Origin: JAWPMT01 sp965267435
GTDB lineage: Bacteria > Bacteroidota > Bacteroidia > Cytophagales > Cyclobacteriaceae
Direction of reading: 5' to 3'
Assembly: GCA_965267435.1 (NCBI GenBank)
Contig: OZ253960.1
Location: 7,006,001-7,070,000 of the forward strand
DNA length: 64,000 nt
The notes under the pieces: model-generated
Databases searched by the model: none
What the model was told of the DNA's origin: nothing
Seen by the model: only the letters and a program-made list of their open reading frames with translations
Program-made: the position numbers and the translations under genes
Part shown: in pieces, positions 7,952 to 16,684 of the stretch
How positions within the stretch are numbered: the first letter of the stretch is position 1
Layout: the number at the start of each line of letters is the position of its first letter

Positions 7952-9049
7952 ATGAAATACGTGTTGAGCCAAATACTTGCCTTTCGAAAGCTGCCGATAC
8001 GATGGTACTGGCTGCTGGTGATCGGTGGGTTGTTGGTGGTATTTCAGGTGACCCAAAGATACATTCAACACCGGATTGCTGGGTATAACTATGAGTTCAG
8101 CTGGGGTCCTGTCAGCGCCTCTTTGCTCGTGAATTACCTGGTATGGTTCTGTTTGCTTCCATCCATTTATTGGGGAGTCCGGTACCTGAAATGGCGTACA
8201 CTGATGAGCCGGCCAAGGCAACTATTTGGCTTCGCGATCGGCTTCTTCACCGTGGCCATCATCCATCGGTTGACGGTTTCTCGTTCCATCGACTTCATCA
8301 ATTATTTCCGGACTGGCTACTTGCGAGAGTTCCTTGGAGCGAATAGCTTTCTGGATATCTCGGTGGGTGTGTTTAGCAGTGCGTTGGAGTTGCTGGCGAT
8401 TGTTATTCTTCTGTATGCGATAGTTACTCAGCGAAAAAATGTTGAGCAGCAGCGGATCCTCGCCAGAGCTCAGCTCAATGCCCTGAGGATGCAGCTCAAT
8501 CCACACTTTCTCTTCAATACACTCCACTCGATCTCGTCGCTGATCGATATCGATGTTAAGAAGGCCCAAAAGATGCTTGCGAAGCTGGGTTCCTTACTAC
8601 GCAAAGTGCTCGAGAGCGATGATCAGCAGTTTGTAGCCCTTCAGGATGAGCTCCTGTTCATTGAGGAATACCTGGACATCGAACAAGTTCGATTTGAAGA
8701 CCTGGACGTTCGCTATCAAATAGACGATGAGTCAAGACAACAGGCAGTCCCCTACCTCATCTTGCAGCCATTAGTGGAGAATGCCATAAAGTTTGGAATG
8801 GATAATGTAGACGGCATCACAGATATTGAGATCCGAGCGTGCTATGATCAGCTGAACAACAGCCGGGGCTTAAAGATGGAAGTGGAAAACCATCTGAATC
8901 CCGTCAAGACTGTCGGTTTGAAAGGAACAGGCATAGGCCTTCAGAATGTGCGAAAGCGCCTGGAGCAGCTGTATGAGTCCTTTGTGTTAGAAACAGAGAA
9001 GCTCCAGGGAAACCGGTTCATCGTGCGTATTATCATCCCGGCTTTATGA
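7952..9049 (+). CDS. LytS-type sensor histidine kinase
   Basis: 365 residues. The ATG at 7952 gives a short cytoplasmic head and then about four or five hydrophobic segments through residue 155. A short coiled stretch (QRKNVEQQRILARAQLNALRMQ) leads into the His_kinase phosphoacceptor motif LNPHFLFNTLHSISSL, with His185. A GHKL ATPase region follows, with LQPLVENAIKFG and GTGIGLQNVRKRL. This is the LytS/YehU family, which works with LytTR regulators. The stop codon overlaps the regulator start by 4 bp (ATGA), so the two are translated together. No recognisable ligand domain lies outside the membrane. Confidence 0.9.
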   Translation: MKYVLSQILAFRKLPIRWYWLLVIGGLLVVFQVTQRYIQHRIAGYNYEFSWGPVSASLLVNYLVWFCLLPSIYWGVRYLKWRTLMSRPRQLFGFAIGFFTVAIIHRLTVSRSIDFINYFRTGYLREFLGANSFLDISVGVFSSALELLAIVILLYAIVTQRKNVEQQRILARAQLNALRMQLNPHFLFNTLHSISSLIDIDVKKAQKMLAKLGSLLRKVLESDDQQFVALQDELLFIEEYLDIEQVRFEDLDVRYQIDDESRQQAVPYLILQPLVENAIKFGMDNVDGITDIEIRACYDQLNNSRGLKMEVENHLNPVKTVGLKGTGIGLQNVRKRLEQLYESFVLETEKLQGNRFIVRIIIPAL

Positions 9050-9801
9050 GAGCGCTCATCATAGATGACGAGTACCTGGCAAGACAACGCCTCATCAAAC
9101 TATTGGAGAATGAGGGCGATGTGATCGTGGTGGGTCAGGCCAGGAATGGGAAGGAGGCATTGACGCTGATCGATGCCAAGAAACCTGATCTCATTTTTCT
9201 CGATGTAAAAATGCCGGTCATGAATGGACTGGAAATGCTGAATAAGCTGGAGCGCGATCCTTACGTGGTGTTCACCACGGCCTACGATAAGTATGCATTG
9301 GAGGCATTTGATGCCGAGGCCATCGATTACCTGCTGAAGCCTTTCGATGAGGAGCGGCTGACAGCGGCAGTGGATAGAGTACGACGCCAGGTTGATCAGA
9401 AGAAATCCGCGGACTTTGCCAAAAAGCTGAATCGCTTCATGAAGACAATAGAGGCTGAAAGCTCGGAATTTCTGGAGAAGCTTGTGCTAAAGGAAAGAGG
9501 CCGGGAGATCACGGTCTTGCTTGATGACGTCATGTGGATAGAAGCGGATGGCAACTACCTCCGATTGGTCTGTCCAGAGGGTGTATGGCTTCACCGAATA
9601 AGTATGAACGAAATGGAGGAGCAACTGGACCCGGATCGCTTCCTCAGGATACACCGATCCTTTTTGATCAATGTCAATGCGCTTGAAGGTCTTCAATACC
9701 GGGGAAACAATGAATACAAAGTCAAGTTCCCCAACGGGAAAGAATTGACATCGGGTCGCGCCTATAAATCCCGAATTGACGACTACCTCAACGGCAATTA
9801 A
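9046..9801 (+). CDS. LytTR-family response regulator
   Basis: 251 residues. The receiver domain fills residues 1-120, with acidic pair Asp7/Asp8, phosphoacceptor Asp53 in LIFLDVKMPVMNG, TTAYD, and the conserved Lys in YLLKPFD. The C-terminal LytTR DNA-binding domain (about 145-250) has WIEADGNYLRLVC and FLRIHRSFLINVNAL. It is the partner of the kinase just upstream. LytTR regulators bind direct repeats ahead of their targets; no such pair is obvious in the flanking gaps, so targets cannot be named. Confidence 0.93.
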   Translation: MRALIIDDEYLARQRLIKLLENEGDVIVVGQARNGKEALTLIDAKKPDLIFLDVKMPVMNGLEMLNKLERDPYVVFTTAYDKYALEAFDAEAIDYLLKPFDEERLTAAVDRVRRQVDQKKSADFAKKLNRFMKTIEAESSEFLEKLVLKERGREITVLLDDVMWIEADGNYLRLVCPEGVWLHRISMNEMEEQLDPDRFLRIHRSFLINVNALEGLQYRGNNEYKVKFPNGKELTSGRAYKSRIDDYLNGN

Positions 9802-9873
9802 CCATTTGCCACAAAGCGAACCGACAGGCACTTACATCTTCGCTCCGCTGATCAACGGCGATACTTTTGGGTC

Positions 9874-10434
9874 ATGAAATTAAACTCAAAAGAAAAGATG
9901 AAAATGAAGGTACTAAGAATCGCCACGCTCATAATGTTGCTAGCTGTTGGTCACCACGCACTAAGCAACTTTGAAGAAAATGGTACGCCTATCAGCGCTA
10001 ATCAGGCGCTTTCTGCCTGGGATCGTATGACGGATATGGTAGTGGGTTCCACTGAAAAGATGCCCGCAGAGTTTTTTTCCTATTCTCCAGTCGAGCCACT
10101 TGCGACTTACGGTGGGCTGGTAAGTCATACGGCCGGGGCCAATTATCTATTTGCACCCACGGTGAAATTGGAAGCTCCAGAACAGGCGGATATTGATACA
10201 AATGACAAAGTCGCTGTCATGAAAAACCTCAAGGCTTCCTTTGCTTTTATCCGAAAGGGAATTGAGGGTCTGTCGGATGAGGAGTTGAATGAGGAGATCG
10301 AATGGTTTGGGGCGAAGATGTCGAGATTGAACGCCATCTTAACGATGACGGATCATTTGCAAAGGGAATATGGTAAGAACATTACCTACCTGCGATTGAA
10401 GGGAGTGGCACCCAGCCGCTCGGCTGGTTGGTAA
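9874..10434 (+). CDS. Exported DinB-superfamily protein
   Basis: 186 residues with an N-terminal basic segment and hydrophobic signal (IATLIMLLAVGHHALS). The remainder fits the DinB/YfiT four-helix fold: SAWDRMTDMVVGSTEKMPAEFFSY, LVSHTAGANYLFA with His85, FAFIRKGIEGLSDEEL, and DHLQREYGKNITYLRLKGVAPS with His161. In most relatives the last motif also has a second histidine a few residues later; here Tyr166 stands there, so one metal ligand may be lost. Two more ATGs (9898 and 9904) could serve as the start. The exported form is common in Bacteroidota and has no known reaction. Confidence 0.72.
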   Translation: MKLNSKEKMKMKVLRIATLIMLLAVGHHALSNFEENGTPISANQALSAWDRMTDMVVGSTEKMPAEFFSYSPVEPLATYGGLVSHTAGANYLFAPTVKLEAPEQADIDTNDKVAVMKNLKASFAFIRKGIEGLSDEELNEEIEWFGAKMSRLNAILTMTDHLQREYGKNITYLRLKGVAPSRSAGW

Positions 10435-10474
10435 CTAGTGGTGCGATTACACAAAGGTGAATTTGGGAGCATAA

Positions 10475-10509
10475 AAAGGGGCCCTTGTTTGACAAGGGCC
10501 CTTTGCTTT
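10475..10509. terminator. Bidirectional intrinsic terminator
   Basis: GGGCCCTTG pairs with CAAGGGCCC around a TTTGA loop (10488-10492). The stem is flanked by an A run on the left and CTTTGCTTTT on the right, so it can act in both directions. It lies between the convergent genes ending at 10434 and 10532. Confidence 0.85.
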
Positions 10510-10531
10510 TGGGCGGGAGCCTTGGGGGCGA

Positions 10532-11089
10532 TTATTTCCTGCCTCCTCCAAGTTCGAGGCCCATTCCAAAGCCGATGTAGTCCGCAATCTCCTCTCCCGT
10601 GAAGTTGGCATTGGCATGGAAACGGAAATGCCCTGCATTGATACCGACACGCGGGGCGAAGCCGAGATTCTGCTGGGACTCTCCCAATTCTCCGATTTGG
10701 ATACCATTGGTGCCTACCTCGACACCAAGTGCTCCACGCTTGTAGAGCCCGGCACTCATGCCAATGAAAGGGCGAACCCGGCCATTGGTGAAGAAGTATT
10801 CTGCGAAGATGGAGCTGTTGCGAATGGTGGTATTACTTACCTCGATCTCGTCGAAGTCGATCGTGATCGCGCTGCCATTGAGGGATACACCCTCAAATCG
10901 AAAACCGAACAACCAATGGTCGTTGGCAGCAAATCGCGGCTCTATGTAGCCTCCCCAGCCGGATTGGGCTTCGTCATCAAGGGAGCTCCCCCTGGTGACA
11001 CCGAGTTCTACACGGAAGGGTTTGTAAGTCTGGGCACTAGCGATGGCGGATGTTAGGGCCAAGAGAGTTATGACGCATAATTTTTTCAT
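10532..11089 (-). CDS. Outer-membrane beta-barrel protein
   Basis: 185 residues with a cleavable signal (MKKLCVITLLALTSAIASAQ). The mature part alternates polar and hydrophobic residues in short strands ending in aromatic residues (FRVELGVTRG, WLFGFRFEGVSL, NSSIFAEYFF, VRPFIGMSAGLY, LGFAPRVGINAGHFRFHANANF), as in the OmpW/OmpA-like eight-strand barrels (PF13505 type). The C-terminus is GGGRK rather than an aromatic residue. It is monocistronic with a strong terminator downstream. No enzymatic motif; likely a structural or small-molecule porin-like protein. Confidence 0.8.
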   Translation of the reverse strand: MKKLCVITLLALTSAIASAQTYKPFRVELGVTRGSSLDDEAQSGWGGYIEPRFAANDHWLFGFRFEGVSLNGSAITIDFDEIEVSNTTIRNSSIFAEYFFTNGRVRPFIGMSAGLYKRGALGVEVGTNGIQIGELGESQQNLGFAPRVGINAGHFRFHANANFTGEEIADYIGFGMGLELGGGRK

Positions 11090-11179
11090 TGTGAAGACGG
11101 TTTTTGTTGTTGCGGATAGGTAGAAGGCAAGAAGAGTGCCAATTTCTCCTAAAACCGTGAGCGGGGAACCTTGATTATG

Positions 11180-12118
11180 TCAGTGCCCGTGCGTCTTCCT
11201 ATACTCTTCGTAGACGCCACCAAAGATGCCATTGAAGGTGCCGAGCCCTTTCATGAAGATGCGTTGGGCGTGGACCCTGGCCATTTGTCCAAAAGGAAGC
11301 GAAATGATAGAGAGCACACCGCCGACCACCAACTGGAAGACACCATTGAAGAATTGAGTGGCTGCGGCACGGGGATAGCCGTATTCCAATCGCTTGCGGA
11401 TAAACTTTGAGTTAGTCCGCCGATAGGCGCGCTTCAGGATCCATTCGCGTGTGACCCGACTGGCAGGAAAGTACTCGTAGACCAGGCGCTCGTTGAGCCA
11501 AACGATTTTCGCACCTTTGAGGGTGGCTTGCTTGAATAGGAATGTATCGGAGGCGCCGGCGAAGTTGAGGGCAGGGTGGAAGCGGAGGCCGTACTCATCG
11601 ATGATCTTTCGCTTGAAGATGATATTGCTGGTACTGCCCGACTGCCGCAGGCTGCCGGTCTTGAAGTTGTGCCATTCGAGAAATCGTCCCTTGATGACCC
11701 ATTTTGGAGTTTCCGGTGGCAAAACCCTTTCTACCGCTCCGTCCACGGCGTCTGCCTCGTACTCCTTGAGCGTTGCGAGCATCACCTTGAGCCACTCCGG
11801 CTTCACTCTTTCATCATCATCAATGAAGGTGATGTAGTCAGCTCCGAGAGAAAGGGCTTCTTCCAGCACGCGATTGCGCATGTAGATGATCCCACGCTCG
11901 TTGACAATCAGGTAGCGGGAAGCAAACGGGAATTTGGGTTTAAATTCTTCAAAAACCTGCTTGGCAGAACCTGCCTCGTCATTGTCGGCCAGTACAAGTG
12001 TGATCTCCGTATTTTCGGGTAGCTCAATCTGGGTAAGAGAATCAAGTGTATTGGCAAGCATCTTGGGCCTTTGAAAAGTCCCCAGACCCATGGTGATCTT
12101 TTCAACTGGCTGCGACAT
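11180..12118 (-). CDS. Glycosyltransferase family 2
   Basis: 312 residues. The ATG at 12118 (MSQPVEKITMGLGTFQRP) is preferred; a longer frame of 40 residues upstream lies over the end of the preceding gene. The GT-A fold is shown by LADNDEAGSA, NERGIIYMRNRVLEEA and the metal-binding TFIDDDERVKPEWL. A C-terminal hydrophobic segment (VVGGVLSIISLPFG) suggests membrane attachment. It overlaps the GT-C gene by 17 bp, so the two form an operon. Probably adds a sugar to a surface glycan; donor and acceptor unknown. Confidence 0.87.
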   Translation of the reverse strand: MSQPVEKITMGLGTFQRPKMLANTLDSLTQIELPENTEITLVLADNDEAGSAKQVFEEFKPKFPFASRYLIVNERGIIYMRNRVLEEALSLGADYITFIDDDERVKPEWLKVMLATLKEYEADAVDGAVERVLPPETPKWVIKGRFLEWHNFKTGSLRQSGSTSNIIFKRKIIDEYGLRFHPALNFAGASDTFLFKQATLKGAKIVWLNERLVYEYFPASRVTREWILKRAYRRTNSKFIRKRLEYGYPRAAATQFFNGVFQLVVGGVLSIISLPFGQMARVHAQRIFMKGLGTFNGIFGGVYEEYRKTHGH

Positions 12119-13208
12119 GTCTTCTGCTGCGGAGTTCATTGAGGAAGCCAACATAGTACCAAATACCGACGCCCAGGTGGATGAGCCCGAAGTACCAGTC
12201 GGGCTTGATGATTCGGATGGCGTAGCCGACAAAGACAATTACGAAAGGCACGTAGGCTTTCTTTTCCAGTGTGAACACGATCAAGAAAGGCATCGCCCAA
12301 ATGATTAGCTGTCGGTGCGTGACGAAGGTGAAATATGCCAGCGTCACCATCACCAGACCTGCGTAATAAAAGTAGTTCCGCTCATTCGTCATGAAGAAGG
12401 GTATGCCAATGAGCAGGATGAAAATGACCAACCAGACAATTTTGGGAGAAGGGACACCCAGATTTTGGAAAACGTCTTTGAGTGTGCCAATACCCACTTC
12501 CGCGCTTGCTACGCCCTCCCAAAGGGGATGTGCGGCTAACCCCTCGAAAAAGCCGGTGGGACACTTAATCAGGAATGGAAGAAAGCCACTTAGTACAACT
12601 CCCACGGTGACGATACCTAGTATAAAGGCATTCTTAAAGTTCTTGTCTCGTGCAAATGATATGAGCACGATCGCCAGTGGAAACTGTTTCAGCAGCACAC
12701 CAAAACCCGCTGCTACCCCTGACCACGCCGTCTTTCTCTCATGGAGAAGCATGAAAGACAGTAGGAAGAAGAATGTCGTAAAACCATCCCAATGTGCGAT
12801 ACCCACTTCGAGTATCGCCATCGGATTGAATGCATAGATGGTGGAGGCGGCAAAGGCCAAATCTTTGCGATCTAGTTTTTGCAGTAAGAGAAACAGCACA
12901 ACAGGAACCAACGCATCGCCAATAGCCAGTGGCAGCGTGATCAAGACTCCCTGAAGCCATGGAATACCTCCCGAGAAGAGGTTCATGAAGCCGCTCAAAT
13001 AGGGATAGAATGGCGTGTGCGTGTAACGGCAATCGCAGTATAGCCATTGGCCTGAACTGATGCACTCGGCAATGGGCAATCGAAAGAAAGCATAGTCTGG
13101 AGCAGTGCTCACAAAGAAGGTAGCGATCACCCGAAGCAGGAGACCTGCCAGCCAGAACTGCTGCAATCTCCGTGGTGCCGTATCAAAGACTTGAGGTGCT
13201 AGTTTCAT
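12102..13208 (-). CDS. GT-C membrane glycosyltransferase (mannosyltransferase-like)
   Basis: 368 residues with about nine or ten hydrophobic segments. The start at 13208 is chosen over one 11 codons upstream because a good -7 box lies just ahead of it. The first luminal loop carries DYAFFRLP and YTHTPFYPY, and there is an AHWDGF motif, resembling PIG-M/GT87-type polyprenyl-phosphate-sugar-dependent enzymes. It would transfer a sugar from a lipid carrier on the outer face of the inner membrane. It is first in a two-gene operon with the GT2 enzyme and divergent from the epimerase at 13343. Confidence 0.78.
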   Translation of the reverse strand: MKLAPQVFDTAPRRLQQFWLAGLLLRVIATFFVSTAPDYAFFRLPIAECISSGQWLYCDCRYTHTPFYPYLSGFMNLFSGGIPWLQGVLITLPLAIGDALVPVVLFLLLQKLDRKDLAFAASTIYAFNPMAILEVGIAHWDGFTTFFFLLSFMLLHERKTAWSGVAAGFGVLLKQFPLAIVLISFARDKNFKNAFILGIVTVGVVLSGFLPFLIKCPTGFFEGLAAHPLWEGVASAEVGIGTLKDVFQNLGVPSPKIVWLVIFILLIGIPFFMTNERNYFYYAGLVMVTLAYFTFVTHRQLIIWAMPFLIVFTLEKKAYVPFVIVFVGYAIRIIKPDWYFGLIHLGVGIWYYVGFLNELRSRRHVAAS

Positions 13209-13221
13209 GGGTTTGCGGCGG

Positions 13222-13229
13222 CAAATATA
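13222..13229 (-). promoter_or_regulatory. Candidate -7 box for the GT-C/GT2 operon
   Basis: On the minus strand this reads TATATTTG, a match to TAnnTTTG, 14 bp ahead of the ATG at 13208, implying a very short leader. No good TTTG -33 element is seen. It supports the shorter start of the GT-C gene. Confidence 0.45.
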
Positions 13230-13342
13230 CAATGTCAACAATAGGCTTTGGCGATCCGCGACGCCTCAGATTCAGAGTTTTTGCTTGCCTCAATCTCGTT
13301 ACCCTAAAAGAATCATTAATTTCGCGAGAAATTTCTCGAATT

Positions 13343-14341
13343 ATGGCGGAGTACTCGTTGGTAACAGGTGGCGCAGGATTTATTGGGGCACATGTCGTTA
13401 GGGACCTTTTGAAGATGGGTCGGTCAGTCATTGTATTGGATGACTTGTCCGGCGGCTTCGAAGAGAATGTTCCCAAGGAGGCCATATTCATCAAAGGGTC
13501 AATCATGGACCATGAGATGCTTGAGAAGCTGTTCAATGACTACGAGATCAAGTACGTCTATCATCTGGCCGCTTACGCCGCCGAAGGCCTCAGTCATTTC
13601 ATTAAGAGATTCAACTATAGCAACAACCTCATTGGTAGTGTCAATCTTATCAATGAGTCGATCAAGCACAAGGTCTCGTGCTTTGTGTTTACATCATCTA
13701 TTGCTGTCTACGGCGCCATACCTCCGCCCATGAAGGAGGAGATGACGCCAATTCCTGAAGATCCTTACGGGATCGCAAAGCTTGCAGTGGAGCAAGAGCT
13801 AAAGGTATCCCATGAGATGTTTGGTCTGGACTATGTGGTTTTTCGTCCGCACAATGTTTACGGCGAGTACCAAAATCTCGGAGATCGATACCGCAATGTG
13901 GTCGGGATTTTCATGAACCAGCTGATGCAAGACAAGCCGCTCACCATTTTTGGAGATGGGTCGCAAACGAGAGCATTTACCTATGTGGGTGACATCTCAC
14001 CAGTCATTGCAGGTTGTGTAGATGACAAAAGCACTTACGGTGAGGTATTCAATGTTGGAGCCGATCAGAATTACTCAGTCAAGACCCTCGCACAGGAAGT
14101 AATGGATGCCATGGAGATAGATGGTGAGCTGAGGTTTACCGAGGCTCGCAATGAAGTGCTCCATGCCTACTCCGATCACTCCAAGACAAAGAAATTCTTC
14201 GGTGAGTATGCAAAGACCGACTTGACCTCTGGCCTGAAGAAGATGGCTGGATGGGCCAAGCAGGTGGGAATCAAGGGTAGCGACAAGTTCAAAAACATTG
14301 AAATTCACGAGAAGTTGCCGCCGATCTGGCTGGAGGACTAA
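13343..14341 (+). CDS. NAD-dependent sugar-nucleotide epimerase/dehydratase
   Basis: 332 residues of the extended short-chain dehydrogenase family. The start at 13343 puts the NAD motif TGGAGFIGAHV at residues 8-18, where it belongs; earlier in-frame codons overlap the divergent operon. DDLSGG, the catalytic Ser/Thr in FTSSIAVYG and YGIAKLAVEQE (YxxxK) follow, then RPHNVYGEYQN and GDGSQTRAFTYVGD. It resembles UDP-glucose 4-epimerases and related enzymes acting on UDP- or dTDP-sugars. It faces the GT4 gene; their stop codons are 3 bp apart. Confidence 0.88.
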   Translation: MAEYSLVTGGAGFIGAHVVRDLLKMGRSVIVLDDLSGGFEENVPKEAIFIKGSIMDHEMLEKLFNDYEIKYVYHLAAYAAEGLSHFIKRFNYSNNLIGSVNLINESIKHKVSCFVFTSSIAVYGAIPPPMKEEMTPIPEDPYGIAKLAVEQELKVSHEMFGLDYVVFRPHNVYGEYQNLGDRYRNVVGIFMNQLMQDKPLTIFGDGSQTRAFTYVGDISPVIAGCVDDKSTYGEVFNVGADQNYSVKTLAQEVMDAMEIDGELRFTEARNEVLHAYSDHSKTKKFFGEYAKTDLTSGLKKMAGWAKQVGIKGSDKFKNIEIHEKLPPIWLED

Positions 14342-14344
14342 CGG

Positions 14345-15376
14345 CTAGTTCTGAGCTTGCCACTTCTTGAGGTTGTTGACGAAGATCTCCCCGATCTTGT
14401 TTTCGTTGTAACCGCCTCCGATCAATTGGTAGGCGGCGTCGCCCATGGCCTTCCTCTTCTCTTTATTGTCTCGTAGTTCCACGATGGCCTCAGCCATTTT
14501 TTCGGGGTCTGCTGGTGTGAGTTTGATATCCACGTCGGGGGTGAAGATCTCACGGATACCGACTGTGTCCTTTGAAATGATGCATTTGTTCAAAGCGGCA
14601 TACTCATAAACCTTGTTGGGGATTACCAGGTCTGTTTTTATCGAATTGCCAAAGATGCCAAGGCAGATATCAAAAGCGTTGATGATGGGGTTGATCTCGC
14701 TGTAGTCGATCCAACCTCGAAATTGGACATTTTCCAACCCGTAGCGCGAAGCTAGTTTCGTCGTCTTTTTGTATTGAGGCCCCATGCCCACCAGGTCAAA
14801 CAAGATGCCTGATTCTTCCGCCAATACTCGTGCCGTCTCAATGATCTTATCCATTCCCTGGAGGGGTATGAATGCTCCATGGAAGCCAACGATGATCCCC
14901 TCATGACTCTCAGCCTCCATTGGGTGGAATATGGAGGTGTCAACGCCGATGGGAAGGACGAATATGTTCGTGGGATCCAGTCCATATTTCTTGACAATCC
15001 AATCAATGTCGCCCTGCGTATCCATCATGATGATGTCACTGTTCTTGAATGCCACAAGGTCGCGGTAATACTTGTCTGGAGCGGTCCACCACTTGCCATA
15101 GTCGATGGTTCTGGTCAAGTACTTCGAAATGAGCGGATCAAAGACCAGCGGTTTTGAGGTCTTCTTCTTTATTACCTTGACATCGCTATGTCGAAATGCC
15201 CCCAGGTAGACAAAATCTGCGGATTGGGCGTGCTCTTGAAATTCTTCTTCATTGTAGTCCTCCTTGTTGAGAGGATATTCTATCACTTCTACCTCCGGAT
15301 GCGCAAGCAGTCCTTTGAGAATAATCCGTGTTCTGTTGTACTTGAAGTCGTCGTTGCCTGTGAAGAGCACTCTCAT
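14345..15376 (-). CDS. Glycosyltransferase family 4 (GT-B fold)
   Basis: 343 residues. The N-terminal half is the acceptor domain (MRVLFTGNDDFKYNRTRI). The C-terminal half has the usual GT4 features: VGFHGAFIPLQGMDKIIETA, FDLVGMGPQYK, VQFRGWIDYSEI, and a KVYEYAALNKCII segment with the Glu that contacts the donor sugar-nucleotide. It belongs with the nearby GT2, GT-C, epimerase and methyltransferase genes as a surface-glycan group, though they are not all in one operon. Donor and acceptor cannot be told. Confidence 0.86.
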   Translation of the reverse strand: MRVLFTGNDDFKYNRTRIILKGLLAHPEVEVIEYPLNKEDYNEEEFQEHAQSADFVYLGAFRHSDVKVIKKKTSKPLVFDPLISKYLTRTIDYGKWWTAPDKYYRDLVAFKNSDIIMMDTQGDIDWIVKKYGLDPTNIFVLPIGVDTSIFHPMEAESHEGIIVGFHGAFIPLQGMDKIIETARVLAEESGILFDLVGMGPQYKKTTKLASRYGLENVQFRGWIDYSEINPIINAFDICLGIFGNSIKTDLVIPNKVYEYAALNKCIISKDTVGIREIFTPDVDIKLTPADPEKMAEAIVELRDNKEKRKAMGDAAYQLIGGGYNENKIGEIFVNNLKKWQAQN

Positions 15377-15498
15377 GGTTTGGGGAATTGATATGGGGCG
15401 TCGATTTCTCGATGTGAAGCTAAGAAGTCAACCAGAATAAAGAAAATCCATTTATTCTTGCAGCTGGATTACAACATGCACAAGAGAACCGACTGCTT

Positions 15499-16209
15499 AT
15501 GAATAGGTTGCACGTCATACATGCCATCATCGACAAGATTCAAGCGAAGACTTATCTCGAGATAGGTGTTCAGGCTGGGAAGATTCTTCGTAAGATCAAG
15601 TGCCAGAGGAAGATCGGTGTTGATCCGGGTTTTCGCTTCCCTTTGGACTTGAAATTGCTTCGTCTGGTTGGGGCATCAGGATTCAAAGCGGTGGAGCTGA
15701 CGAGTGATGAATTTTTTGAGCAGCGCGCTGAGAAAATGTTGCAGGGCGGTATCGATGTTGCCCTGGTGGACGGGCTGCATACCTATGAGCAGTCGCTTCG
15801 AGATGTGCAGAATTGTCTCAAGTATTTGAATCCGGGAGGCGTGATTGTCATGCATGACTGTAACCCACTCAATGAAGCCATGGCTTGGAGAACCACTACG
15901 ACGATAGATGAGGTAAAAGCATTGGCGAGAAAGGGAGAAGTGCCTGGATGGAACAACGTCTGGAATGGTGATGTGTGGAAAGCGGTACTACACCTTAGAA
16001 AGGAACACCCTGAATTAAATACTTTTACCCTTGATCTGGATCATGGGTTAGGGGTGGTGTCGAAGCGGCCGGTAGATGCAGAAGCACCAGCGCCACCAGA
16101 AGTAGCAACTGCTGATATACTAGGACTTGATTACGCCTATCTCGAAAAAGATCGGAAGGCAGTCCTCAATTTGCAACCCCCCAAATACCTCGATACGTTC
16201 TTACGTTAA
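15499..16209 (+). CDS. Class I SAM-dependent methyltransferase (Methyltransf_24 type)
   Basis: 236 residues. Motif I is TYLEIGVQAGKIL, followed by IGVDPGF with an acidic residue for the ribose hydroxyls, and VALVDGLHTYEQSLRDVQNCLKYL with VIVMHDCNP, as in the Methyltransf_24 family linked to glycan and polysaccharide loci. The Gly-rich loop is weak for SAM binding (EIGVQAG), as is usual in this group. It is divergent from the GT4 gene and 25 bp upstream of a small lipoprotein. Probably methylates a sugar or a glycan-bound group. Confidence 0.8.
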   Translation: MNRLHVIHAIIDKIQAKTYLEIGVQAGKILRKIKCQRKIGVDPGFRFPLDLKLLRLVGASGFKAVELTSDEFFEQRAEKMLQGGIDVALVDGLHTYEQSLRDVQNCLKYLNPGGVIVMHDCNPLNEAMAWRTTTTIDEVKALARKGEVPGWNNVWNGDVWKAVLHLRKEHPELNTFTLDLDHGLGVVSKRPVDAEAPAPPEVATADILGLDYAYLEKDRKAVLNLQPPKYLDTFLR

Positions 16210-16234
16210 AGATTTAGTATATACTTTTTAACAT

Positions 16235-16672
16235 ATGAGGGTACTTGCAATACTGATGGTCTTTGTCCTGCTCATAGGGAGTTGCCGATTCCCAAAGTTC
16301 AAGGACCCCAACGAAAAGAAGATTTCCATACCGGATTATGCAGTAGTCTTTAACGAGATAGACAACTTTGCGACACTCACTATCAATGGAGAGGAAGTTT
16401 TTGTGAATGAGACCCTGCTGAGATCGGCGGATGACCCGGTAGTGATAGATATCAAAAGTCACCTCAAGCCAGGAGACAACAGCATCCAGATCCAATTGAT
16501 GGATACGCCAAGAGGCCAGTGTCTGACCAATGAGTGGAATATCAATTACGATATCTACGGCAATGGCGAACTATTTGACTATTGGCAACAGCGAAATGAG
16601 CCTGGCGACAACTGTGCGGATGAGATAAAAGTATCGAAGGAGTATACAATGACCGTCTCGAGTCCCCTTTGA
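16235..16672 (+). CDS. Small lipoprotein of unknown function
   Basis: 145 residues with a typical lipoprotein signal (MRVLAILMVFVLLIGSC). The mature part contains a beta-rich stretch (FATLTINGEEVFVNET, DPVVIDIKSHLKPGDNSIQIQL) resembling the carbohydrate-binding-like domain at the ends of glycosidases, and a Cys pair (CLTNEW ... CADE). I do not recognise the family. It follows the methyltransferase after 25 bp on the same strand and may share its transcript. Confidence 0.62.
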   Translation: MRVLAILMVFVLLIGSCRFPKFKDPNEKKISIPDYAVVFNEIDNFATLTINGEEVFVNETLLRSADDPVVIDIKSHLKPGDNSIQIQLMDTPRGQCLTNEWNINYDIYGNGELFDYWQQRNEPGDNCADEIKVSKEYTMTVSSPL

Positions 16673-16684
16673 GCCGATTGCTTG

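Noticed and set aside
10616..11056. Open frame of 146 codons on the + strand opposite the beta-barrel gene
   Set aside because: The minus-strand gene has a signal peptide and barrel pattern; the + frame has neither and ends without any plausible start signal.
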